A DNA stretch of 6,906 nt from Actinomycetota bacterium (GTDB lineage Bacteria; Actinomycetota; Thermoleophilia; UBA2241). The notes beneath the pieces are model-generated. The model was not told where the DNA came from. It saw only the letters and a list, made by a program, of their open reading frames with translations, and did not search any database. Positions 1 to 5,413 of the stretch are shown here, in pieces (the stretch's first letter is position 1; each line of letters starts with the position of its first letter). A program made the position numbers and the translations under genes. The stretch spans positions 1 through 6,906 of the forward strand of contig PMKK01000109.1 of NCBI GenBank assembly GCA_003157715.1, given 5' to 3'.

Positions 1-67
1 CATCGATCGACGGACGGCCGCGGCGGCCGAAAGAGACGAGATCGCCGGACGCCGGAGTCCGGGGCGG
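1..67 (+). other. Left-edge leader of the prenyltransferase gene
   Basis: The reading frame of the gene starting at 68 is open back to the window edge (22 codons) with no ATG or GTG in it, so the ATG at 68 is the first usable start visible. A weak purine stretch, GGGGCGG, sits directly before it. Another + frame is open from the edge and ends at TGA 78-80, overlapping the new start; this could be the tail of an upstream gene, but 25 codons are too few to tell. Two near-perfect palindromes occur: GGCCGCGGCGGCC at 16-28 and CCGGAGTCCGG at 52-62. Confidence 0.4.
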
Positions 68-1039
68 ATGGCCGCTCTGAACGGTCTTTCGCGCACCCGT
101 CAAGCCCTGCTGTCCGTGGCTCAGCCCGGTCTCGGCGCGGTGCTCGCGGTCGGCGGCTTGCCTTCGCTGCGCGTGGTGGTCGTCGGCGCGATCGCCGCGG
201 CCGCCGGTTCTGTGGCGGTGTTCGCGCTGAACGACGTCCTCGACCGGCGTAGCGACGCCGCCGCCTTGCGGGCCAGCACAGGCGACGCCGCCCTCGAACA
301 CGACGCCGCCTTCGACCACGACGCCGCCCTCGACCACGATGTCACCCTCGACCACGATGTCGCAGTCGATCACGACGTCGCCGTCGACCGCCGTACCGTG
401 GTGGCAAGCCATCCTCTGGCGCGCGGCGACCTTAGCCTGCGGCTTGCGCTGCTCTGGGTCGTGTCGTTTGCCGTGCTCGCCGCCGTGCTCGCCTACACCC
501 TGGCGCCGGTCTGCCTGTTGCTGTTCGGCGCCATCGTCGCGCTTGAGGCCGTCTACTGCGCGCTGCGCACGGTGACGCCCTGGAAGACCGTCGTGCCGGG
601 GGTCATGGTGGGGCTCGGCGGAGTAGCCGGTTGGGCGGCGGCGGCGCCGCTTGCGTGGCGTGCGCTGGGCGTCTTCGGGTTCCTCGCGCTATGGCAGATC
701 GGCGGTCGCGGCTTCGCCAGTACCCTGGCCGACGTCGAGTCGGACCGGAGCGCGGGCGCGAGGACCGTGGCTACGGTGTACGGTCCCGCCGTCGCGGCTC
801 GCGCGGCCTGTGGCGTGGGCTTCGCGACCCTCGCTTCGATCGTGACGCTGCCCATGCCCGGCGGACTGCTCAGCGACCTCGCGCTGGTGGCCGGCGTGTT
901 CGTCGTGGCCTGGCCGGGGGCCAAGCTCTGGTACAGCCCGACGAGCGACGAGGCCGCCTCGTACCTGGAGTGGGCCGGACTCTACCCGGCCGTGGTGCTG
1001 CTGGTCGCTCTGCTGCCCACTCTGCTTGGAGTGCTCTAG
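68..1039 (+). CDS. UbiA-family membrane prenyltransferase with an Asp/His repeat insert
   Basis: Predicted integral membrane enzyme that transfers a polyprenyl chain from a diphosphate onto an acceptor, as UbiA-family proteins do; the acceptor cannot be read from the sequence. The first Mg-diphosphate motif is NDVLDRRSD at residues 55-63 (NDxxDxxxD). The second is DVESDRSAG at 222-230, followed by ARTVATVYG. The usual RPLxxG segment appears as HPLARGDLS at 115-123, with His in place of Arg. About eight hydrophobic segments surround these loops (roughly 14-54, 124-165, 175-212, 240-284 and 300-321). At 323 residues it is a little longer than many relatives. The excess lies between the first motif and HPLARG, where about 50 residues replace the usual handful and residues 73-108 form six Asp/His-rich hexapeptides. 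Family assignment is firm; substrate and pathway (quinone, haem or other lipid) are open. The frame is open upstream, so a longer N-terminus is possible. Confidence 0.9.
   Translation: MAALNGLSRTRQALLSVAQPGLGAVLAVGGLPSLRVVVVGAIAAAAGSVAVFALNDVLDRRSDAAALRASTGDAALEHDAAFDHDAALDHDVTLDHDVAVDHDVAVDRRTVVASHPLARGDLSLRLALLWVVSFAVLAAVLAYTLAPVCLLLFGAIVALEAVYCALRTVTPWKTVVPGVMVGLGGVAGWAAAAPLAWRALGVFGFLALWQIGGRGFASTLADVESDRSAGARTVATVYGPAVAARAACGVGFATLASIVTLPMPGGLLSDLALVAGVFVVAWPGAKLWYSPTSDEAASYLEWAGLYPAVVLLVALLPTLLGVL
284..391 (+). repeat. Six 18-bp tandem repeats coding Asp/His hexapeptides
   Basis: Six consecutive in-frame 18-bp units encode DAALEH, DAAFDH, DAALDH, DVTLDH, DVAVDH and DVAVDR (residues 73-108 of the prenyltransferase). 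Position 1 is always Asp, position 5 is always acidic and position 6 is His in five of six. Units 5 and 6 differ by three synonymous changes and one amino-acid change (His to Arg), which hints that the protein sequence is being kept. The similar GACGCCGCCGCC at 253-264, just upstream, may be the seed. The insert lies in the cytosolic loop next to the NDxxDxxxD metal site. Confidence 0.9.
1028..1031 (+). promoter_or_regulatory. GGAG, possible ribosome binding site for the doubtful small frame
   Basis: GGAG lies inside the last codons of the prenyltransferase gene, 10 nt before ATG 1042. The spacing is usable, so translation of the small alanine-rich frame by coupling to the gene upstream cannot be excluded. 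The motif is short and could be chance. Confidence 0.25.
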
Positions 1040-1041
1040 CA

Positions 1042-1296
1042 ATGCCGGCGCCTCTTGTTGCGCTTGCCGCGACGCTCGCCGTCACGCTCGCCGCCGCGTT
1101 TGCCGCGACGCTCGCCGTCACGCTCGCCGCCGCGTTTGCCGCAACGCCCGCCGTCACGCTCGCCGCGACGGTTGCGGCGACGCTCGCCGCGACGCTTGCG
1201 GCGGCGCTCGCCGCGGCGTTCGTCGCGGACGTGGTCGTCTCCCTGCCGCGTGGTAGTGTCTGCGAACATCCTGGGCGCCGGTCCCTGGGGGAGTGA
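1042..1296 (+). CDS. Possible 84-residue alanine-rich repeat protein (doubtful)
   Basis: An ATG two bases after the prenyltransferase TAG opens an 84-codon frame ending at TGA 1294-1296. Residues 10-57 are four 12-residue repeats, the first two being ATLAVTLAAAFA, so the protein would be a long Ala/Thr/Leu/Val hydrophobic stretch that could cross a membrane. A short polar tail with one Cys follows. GGAG lies 10 nt before the start. Against it: the whole coding signal is a 36-bp DNA repeat that is open in several frames, and in the frame of the preceding gene the same DNA reads as Arg/Ser/Pro-rich sequence. I recognise no family. It is more likely a repeat-derived chance frame than a gene, but it is the only candidate in this 278-bp gap. 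Confidence 0.22.
   Translation: MPAPLVALAATLAVTLAAAFAATLAVTLAAAFAATPAVTLAATVAATLAATLAAALAAAFVADVVVSLPRGSVCEHPGRRSLGE
1069..1227. repeat. 36-bp tandem repeat, about 4.4 copies
   Basis: Units are 1069-1104, 1105-1140, 1141-1176 and 1177-1212, with a partial unit to about 1227. The first two are identical, the third has a few substitutions and the fourth is more diverged. Each begins GCGACGCTCGCC or a variant, and units 1-3 contain GCCGTCACGCTCGCC (in part in the later ones). The array lies almost entirely between the prenyltransferase stop and the next gene. Identical first copies with decay towards the other end are typical of recent slippage or unequal exchange. Confidence 0.9.
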
Positions 1297-1313
1297 AGGA
1301 AGGAAACGGAAGG
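1296..1313 (+). promoter_or_regulatory. Purine-rich ribosome binding region for GTG 1318
   Basis: AAGGAAGGAAA at 1296-1306 and GGAAGG at 1308-1313 precede the GTG start by 11 and 4 nt. This stretch contrasts sharply with the GC-rich repeat before it and decides the GTG at 1318 as the start. Confidence 0.65.
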
Positions 1314-1317
1314 TAAC

Positions 1318-3117
1318 GTGCCGCTTCTGCGCCTCGACGAAGATCCCGGTCAGCTCGTCCTGCACTCTCAGGGCGCCGTCTGCTCGAGCACTCGGGAGGT
1401 GGTCGAAAGCGAGCCCTTTGAGCGTGTGGTCGGGCTCTATCTGGCCCACCTGACCGAACACGATGGGCCGCTGCTCGAGGCGCTCGGCATAGACTCAAGC
1501 GACGCGGCGGCGCGCGCGAGCTTCGTCGATCTGCTGCGTCTGCTGGCTCACAATCCCCTCGAGCGCATCGTGCGCACCTCGCCCGAGCGCGCGCCGCTGC
1601 TCGGCCGCCGCCCGGCGTTGCATCGCTTCGTCGAGGGCCTCTACGACTTCTGGCGCGGGTTTGACCGATTCCTGGTCGACCACCCCGGCGCGGGGCGGGT
1701 CGGACCCGGCGACGGCGTCGACCGGGTCTTCAACGCCAGCCTCGAGACGCTGGCCGAGCTCATCCGCGACCTCTATCGCGACGTCGCCGAGAACGTCACG
1801 GGCACCCATCCGCACGTCTACCGGCAGGTGCACGCCGGCGCCGAGCTGGGCGTCGTCGTGGCGCCGCGCCGATGGCCCGTGCCCGACACGTACAGGGCCC
1901 AGCTCGAGGGCATCCCCTTCGTGCGCCGCGTGCTCATGTACCCGCCGCTGATCCTCAACCCGCCGGCCACGACGCGTGCCGGCAGCTTCACCGAGGTGAG
2001 CGACGATCCGCTCGCCGGCCTGCGGCTCGAACCAGAGCGCTGGGTCTGCTACCCGGCGGTCGTCGGCCGGCTCGTGGTCTTCGTCTATATCGAGCAGCGC
2101 TTCTTCGGCCTGGGCCTTTCGCTTTCGAACCTCTTCGAGCTTGCCAGCGAAGCGCAGGTGGCCGCCGGGCCCGACGCCCTGCTGGTCTACGGTGCTCCCC
2201 CCGAGGGCCTGGTACGTTTCGGGCCGCGACCCACCGTCTTCTTCGACGACACCGCGCACGGTCTGCTCGTCGGGGCGCTGCCACTCGACGACGCGTTCGC
2301 CTACTTCGGCTATCTGAAGAAGATGGCCCTCACGCTGCACAACGTGGCGGCCATGAAGCGCGGTCTCCTGCCGTTCCACGGCGCCTTCTCGCGGCTGGTG
2401 CTGCCGGGCGGGGCCGAGGCCGGCGTGCTGCTGATCGGCGACACGGCGACGGGCAAGTCGGAGACGCTTGAGGCCTTGCGCCTGGCGGCCGGGGAGCAGG
2501 TCGCCGAGGTGCACGTCGTGGCCGACGACATGGGCTCCCTCGAGGTGACCGGGCGCGGGGGCCGGCCGCGGGTGGTCGGCTACGGCACCGAGATCGGCGC
2601 CTTTGTGCGCCTCGACGACCTGCAGCAGGGGTACGCCATCGGCCAGATCGACCGGGCCATCATCATGAGTCCGCAGAAGGTCAACGCCCGCGTGGTCTTG
2701 CCGGTGACCTCCATCGAGGAGGTGCAACACGGCTACGGAGTCGACGTGCTGCTCTATGCCAACAACTTCGAGCCGGTCGACGCCGAGCACCCGATCGTCG
2801 AGCGTTTCGCCGACGCCGAGGCGGCACTGGCGGTCTTTCGCCAGGGCCGCGCCATGTCCAAGGGCACCACCGCGAGCAGCGGCCTGGTGGCCAACTACTT
2901 CGCCAACATCTTCGGCCCGGCCCAGCGGCCGGCGCAGCACGACGCCCTGGCCGAGCGCACCTTCGCGGCGCTCTTCGGCGCGGGCGCGTTCGTCGGACAG
3001 CTGCGCACGAGGCTCGCGCTGCCCGGCTACGGTGGCGAGGGGCCGCGCGCCGCCGCCGCGGCGCTGCTCGAACTGATCGCCCTGACGACGGATCGCCCTG
3101 ACGACGGATCGCCCTGA
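1318..3117 (+). CDS. HPr-kinase / PEP-carboxykinase-like P-loop protein
   Basis: This 599-residue protein has no transmembrane segment and is probably cytosolic. The second half shows the HprK/PEPCK fold signature in order: FHG at 353-355, GVLLIGDTATGKSET at 369-383 (Walker A, with Lys380 and the GKSE of HPr kinases), and VADD at 401-404, matching the metal-binding VADD of HPr kinases. YGTEIGAF follows at 422-429, then KVNARVVLP at 454-462. A segment with Ser-Lys-Gly-Thr (514-517) and YFANIFGP (527-534) recalls the SK...GT...FG stretch near the end of ATP-type PEP carboxykinases. Residues 1-340 match nothing I recognise. It is too long for an HPr kinase and its motifs differ from true PEPCK, so the reaction (phosphotransfer or a PEPCK-type reaction) and substrate are unknown. 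The last residues come from a 16-bp repeat that runs over the stop. purC follows after 121 bp and may be cotranscribed. Confidence 0.85.
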   Translation: MPLLRLDEDPGQLVLHSQGAVCSSTREVVESEPFERVVGLYLAHLTEHDGPLLEALGIDSSDAAARASFVDLLRLLAHNPLERIVRTSPERAPLLGRRPALHRFVEGLYDFWRGFDRFLVDHPGAGRVGPGDGVDRVFNASLETLAELIRDLYRDVAENVTGTHPHVYRQVHAGAELGVVVAPRRWPVPDTYRAQLEGIPFVRRVLMYPPLILNPPATTRAGSFTEVSDDPLAGLRLEPERWVCYPAVVGRLVVFVYIEQRFFGLGLSLSNLFELASEAQVAAGPDALLVYGAPPEGLVRFGPRPTVFFDDTAHGLLVGALPLDDAFAYFGYLKKMALTLHNVAAMKRGLLPFHGAFSRLVLPGGAEAGVLLIGDTATGKSETLEALRLAAGEQVAEVHVVADDMGSLEVTGRGGRPRVVGYGTEIGAFVRLDDLQQGYAIGQIDRAIIMSPQKVNARVVLPVTSIEEVQHGYGVDVLLYANNFEPVDAEHPIVERFADAEAALAVFRQGRAMSKGTTASSGLVANYFANIFGPAQRPAQHDALAERTFAALFGAGAFVGQLRTRLALPGYGGEGPRAAAAALLELIALTTDRPDDGSP

Positions 3118-3186
3118 CGACTGATCGCCCTGACGACGGATCGCCCCGAGGGCCGATCGCTTAGCTGGCGGATCGCCCGGATGACG
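3075..3186. repeat. 16-bp tandem repeat across a stop codon, seven copies
   Basis: Seven units start at 3075, 3091, 3107, 3123, 3139, 3155 and 3171. The consensus is GATCGCCCTGACGACG. Units 1, 2 and 4 are identical, unit 3 has one change, and units 5-7 keep GATCGC and diverge after it. Because 16 is not a multiple of three, successive copies are read in shifting frames: units 1-2 and most of unit 3 encode the C-terminal residues of the P-loop protein, and its TGA (3115-3117) is part of unit 3 itself. The rest fills the gap before purC. Confidence 0.92.
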
Positions 3187-3223
3187 AAAGGCTTGGAACG
3201 CTTGTTGCTCAAGGAACGACGAG

Positions 3224-3228
3224 AGGAG
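3224..3228 (+). promoter_or_regulatory. Ribosome binding site of purC
   Basis: AGGAG inside a GAGAGGAGAG stretch, 10 nt before the GTG start at 3239. It supports that GTG as the start. Confidence 0.7.
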
Positions 3229-3238
3229 AGACACCCAG

Positions 3239-4114
3239 GTGAAGGCGCTCTACGAGACAAACGAGACCGACCTGCAGCTCGTCAGTCGCGGTAAGGTCCG
3301 CGACGTCTACGCCCTGGACGACGACACCCTGGTGATCGTCGCCACCGACCGCATCTCCGCCTTCGACGTGATCCTGCCGACGCCCATTCCCGGCAAGGGC
3401 GAAGTGCTCACCCAGCTCTCGAACTTCTGGTTCGAGCGCACCGGCGAGATCATCAGAAACCACGTGGTCGACCCCGAGCCGTTCGCCGGGCGTTCCGCCA
3501 AAGCACACCTGCAGGGACGATCGGTGGCGGTGCGCCGTTGTGAGGCGCTGCCCGTCGAGGCCATCGTGCGCGGCTATCTCACCGGTTCCGGCCTGAAGGA
3601 CTACGAGCGTACCGGCACGGTGTGCGGCATCGAGCTGCCGGCTGGGTTGGTCGACGGCAGCCGCCTGCCCGAGACGATCTTCGCGCCCTCCACCAAGGCC
3701 GCCGTGGGCGCCCACGACGAGAACATCTCCTACGAGGCCGTCGTCGGCCTGCTCGGCCGCGCCCTGGCGGCCGAGGTGCGCGCCGCGGCGATCGCTCTGT
3801 ATGAGTTCGGGGCGGCCTATGCACGGGAGCGCGGCATCATCATCGCCGATACGAAGTTCGAGTTCGGCCTGCTCGACGGCGAGCTCATCCTGATCGACGA
3901 GGCGCTCACCCCGGACTCGTCGCGGTTCTGGCCGGTCGACGGGTACGAGCCGGGTCACGCCCAGCCGAGCTTCGACAAGCAGTTCGTGCGCGACTACCTG
4001 GAGACGCTCGACTGGGGCAAGAAGGCTCCCGGTCCCGAGCTGCCGCCCGATATCGTCGAGAAGACGGCGGCGAAGTACGGCGAGGCCTGGCGTCTGCTCA
4101 CCGCCAGGGAGTAA
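3239..4114 (+). CDS. purC: Phosphoribosylaminoimidazole-succinocarboxamide synthase (SAICAR synthetase)
   Basis: PurC joins CAIR and L-aspartate using ATP to give SAICAR, a step of de novo purine synthesis in the cytosol. The N-terminal nucleotide-binding part has SRGKVRDVYALDDDTLVIVA (residues 16-35) followed by TDRISAFDVILPTPIPGKG (36-54). The first family signature is LPVEAIVRGYLTGS at 104-117 and the second is IIADTKFEFG at 201-210, followed by IDEALTPDSSRFWP at 219-232. At 291 residues it is complete and of the length usual for the longer single-domain PurC type. The start is GTG with AGGAG upstream. Other purine genes are not in the window. It follows the P-loop gene at 121 bp on the same strand, so shared transcription is possible, but a 16-bp repeat lies between them. 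Confidence 0.98.
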   Translation: MKALYETNETDLQLVSRGKVRDVYALDDDTLVIVATDRISAFDVILPTPIPGKGEVLTQLSNFWFERTGEIIRNHVVDPEPFAGRSAKAHLQGRSVAVRRCEALPVEAIVRGYLTGSGLKDYERTGTVCGIELPAGLVDGSRLPETIFAPSTKAAVGAHDENISYEAVVGLLGRALAAEVRAAAIALYEFGAAYARERGIIIADTKFEFGLLDGELILIDEALTPDSSRFWPVDGYEPGHAQPSFDKQFVRDYLETLDWGKKAPGPELPPDIVEKTAAKYGEAWRLLTARE

Positions 4115-4157
4115 CAGCGTGCGGAAGCGACCGCGGCGAGAAGCGAACCGAAGGCGG

Positions 4158-4265
4158 CGCATGGGGCGATGACCGGGCCGATGGGGCGATGAGGCGATGA
4201 GGGGATGGGGCGATGAGGGGATGGATGGGGCGGTGCACCGGCGGATGAGGCGCATGGAGCGATGA
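4158..4265. repeat. Degenerate GATGRGGC repeat tract with twelve ATG triplets
   Basis: The gap after purC holds about nine irregularly spaced copies of an 8-bp motif, GATGGGGC or GATGAGGC. ATG occurs at 4161, 4169, 4181, 4189, 4197, 4205, 4213, 4221, 4225, 4245, 4254 and 4262. Several are followed directly by A, making ATGA. Most open very short frames. The longest, from 4197, runs 22 codons and its TGA (4263-4265) overlaps the ATG of the next gene. GAGG and GGGG groups between the ATGs look like weak ribosome binding sites. The 5' part of the gap (4115-4157) shows nothing recognisable. Confidence 0.8.
4197..4265 (+). CDS. Possible 22-codon leader frame overlapping the next start
   Basis: ATG 4197 opens a basic peptide rich in Arg, Gly and Met that ends at TGA 4263-4265, overlapping the next gene's start as ATGA. 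ATG codons at 4221, 4245 and 4254 lie in the same frame, so initiation at any of these would end at the same overlap. The next gene has only GGAG 2 nt before its ATG, which is too close to work well, so translational coupling from this leader would be a reasonable way to start it. There is no homology, and the frame lies inside a repeat tract. Confidence 0.3.
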   Translation: MRGWGDEGMDGAVHRRMRRMER

Positions 4266-4768
4266 AACGAGTTCTCTTTTGGGCCGGAGTCGTAGTGACG
4301 ATCGCGCTGGTCGCGTTCGGCGTCTGGTACTACGTTCACGACGACTATCCGTTCCAGCTCACCTCAGACCATATCGCCGGTCTTTCGTATCACTCCCTCC
4401 CGGCTTCGGGCTCGGTCTCGACGTACATTTCAGACCCTCCCGCCGAGCTTGCCGGCTGGATCAGCAGCATGGAAAAGGATTCGAGCGACGAGACGGTGCG
4501 GGTGACCACCGTGGTGACGGTCGTGGAGACCGACGGACGCCTGTTGCGCCTCTTCCTCGGCGGTTCGCGCGGCTACGGACGCTCGGTGGAGCCCGATGGG
4601 ACCGAGTCGGCGCCGGTCGGGGTGCAGCTCAACCAGGCCTTCATCTGGTACGTGAGGGGCGTGGGCGACGCCCTTGCCGCGAACCGGCAAGCCGAACCGC
4701 GACCGGCTCCCAGCGCCGGCCCCTCCTCGCCGACGCCCTCGCCGATCGGCGGGTCGCCGTCGCCTTAG
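4262..4768 (+). CDS. Membrane-anchored protein of unknown function with Pro/Ser-rich tail
   Basis: I do not recognise the family. The 168 residues comprise a short basic start (MKR), one hydrophobic segment at about 5-24 acting as signal anchor or uncleaved signal, a domain at about 27-140 that would lie outside the membrane, and a low-complexity tail at 143-168 rich in Pro, Ser and Ala. The domain contains LTSDHIAGLSYHSLP (33-47) and a hydrophobic strand pattern VRVTTVVTVVETDGRLLRLF (79-98). It has no Cys. The start is set by the MKR-plus-hydrophobic pattern; the upstream ribosome binding sequence is poor. The TAG stop lies in the first unit of a repeat whose next unit has CAG at the same place, and the frame beyond continues with Pro/Ala/Ser-rich coding potential, so the protein may be a recently shortened form. 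The segment before the tail could be a surface or cell-wall-facing domain; this is inference. Confidence 0.72.
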   Translation: MKRVLFWAGVVVTIALVAFGVWYYVHDDYPFQLTSDHIAGLSYHSLPASGSVSTYISDPPAELAGWISSMEKDSSDETVRVTTVVTVVETDGRLLRLFLGGSRGYGRSVEPDGTESAPVGVQLNQAFIWYVRGVGDALAANRQAEPRPAPSAGPSSPTPSPIGGSPSP

Positions 4769-4857
4769 CCGGCCGCCGCGCCGTCTCCTCAGCCGGCCGC
4801 ACGCCGTCGTTTCAGTCTGCCGCGTGCCGTCACCTCAGCCGGCCGCGCGCCGTCGCC
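4765..4857. repeat. 23-24-bp tandem repeat across a stop codon, four copies
   Basis: Units are 4765-4788 (24 bp), 4789-4811, 4812-4834 and 4835-4857 (23 bp each), with a short further match at 4858. Units 2 and 4 begin TCAGCCGGCCGC; unit 1 begins TTAGCCGGCCGC and unit 3 TCAGTCTGCCGC. All end near GCCGTC. The T in unit 1 creates the TAG that ends the anchored protein. The remaining gap to mscL (4858-4967) shows no gene. Confidence 0.88.
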
Positions 4858-4952
4858 TGAGCCCGAGTCGAGCTCAACGCCGCCGAGCCCAGCGGTAGCG
4901 AGCCCTGCGCCGTTAGGCCATCGTAGACTCGCTCGAGGCACGATGTCACAAC

Positions 4953-4963
4953 AAGGAAGGGAG
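4953..4963 (+). promoter_or_regulatory. Ribosome binding site of mscL
   Basis: A strong purine run, AAGGAAGGGAG, ends 4 nt before the ATG at 4968 and fixes that start. No convincing promoter is visible in the gap before it, although TAGACT at 4924-4929 could serve as a weak -10 box. Confidence 0.75.
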
Positions 4964-4967
4964 AGTC

Positions 4968-5378
4968 ATGCTGAAGGGCTTCAGAGAGTTCATCTTGAGG
5001 GGCAACGTGATCGATCTGGCTGTCGCCGTCGTTATCGGTGCCGCGTTCGGTACCGTGGTCCGCGCCTTTGTCGACTCTCTGCTGACGCCGATCATCTCCG
5101 CCGTCGCGGGCAAGCCCAGTTTCGGGGGGCTGGCGTTCACGATCCACAAGAGCCACTTCGCGTACGGCGCGTTCATCAATGCCGTGATCTCGTTCGTGCT
5201 TGTCGCCGCCGCCGTGTACTTCGCCGTAGTCGTCCCGATGAACGCCGTGGCCGCTAGGCGCGCCAGGGGCCAGGACCCGACGACCAGAGAGTGCCCGGAG
5301 TGCCTGAGCGAGATCCCCATCGGCGCGCGGCGCTGCGCGCACTGCACCTCCGAGCTTTCGCCGGCGAGCGGCGCGTGA
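4968..5378 (+). CDS. mscL: Large-conductance mechanosensitive channel with C-terminal zinc-ribbon motif
   Basis: MscL forms a pentameric channel in the cytoplasmic membrane that opens under membrane tension and releases solutes on sudden osmotic downshift. The N-terminal helix MLKGFREFILRGN leads into the family signature IDLAVAVVIGAAFGTVV (residues 15-31) of the pore-lining helix. The second membrane helix is about 67-90 (YGAFINAVISFVLVAAAVYF and following). The periplasmic loop between them is short. The C-terminal cytoplasmic part has CPEC (109-112) and CAHC (123-126), a pair of CxxC knuckles expected to bind zinc. The gene is complete at 136 residues. It stands alone after a 199-bp gap. 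After the TGA the same frame remains open for 34 codons of Pro/Ala/Ser-rich sequence, coded largely by a 24-bp repeat. Confidence 0.97.
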   Translation: MLKGFREFILRGNVIDLAVAVVIGAAFGTVVRAFVDSLLTPIISAVAGKPSFGGLAFTIHKSHFAYGAFINAVISFVLVAAAVYFAVVVPMNAVAARRARGQDPTTRECPECLSEIPIGARRCAHCTSELSPASGA

Positions 5379-5413
5379 CGAAGTCAGACGAACACGCCGG
5401 CGGCGCCCGCGTC

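Noticed and set aside
1495..3234. A 579-codon open frame on the - strand antisense to the P-loop gene
   Set aside because: It is a mirror of GC-rich codon use on the + strand. Its product is rich in Arg, His, Gln and Gly without any family motif, while the + strand frame has clear Walker A and VADD motifs.
3209..4339. A 376-codon open frame on the - strand over purC
   Set aside because: It is antisense to an unmistakable purC and has no recognisable motif; the frame is open because of composition.
4943..5257. A + strand frame starting at ATG 4943 that overlaps mscL
   Set aside because: It has no good ribosome binding site, it runs in another frame through the conserved MscL sequence, and its product is arginine-rich shadow sequence.
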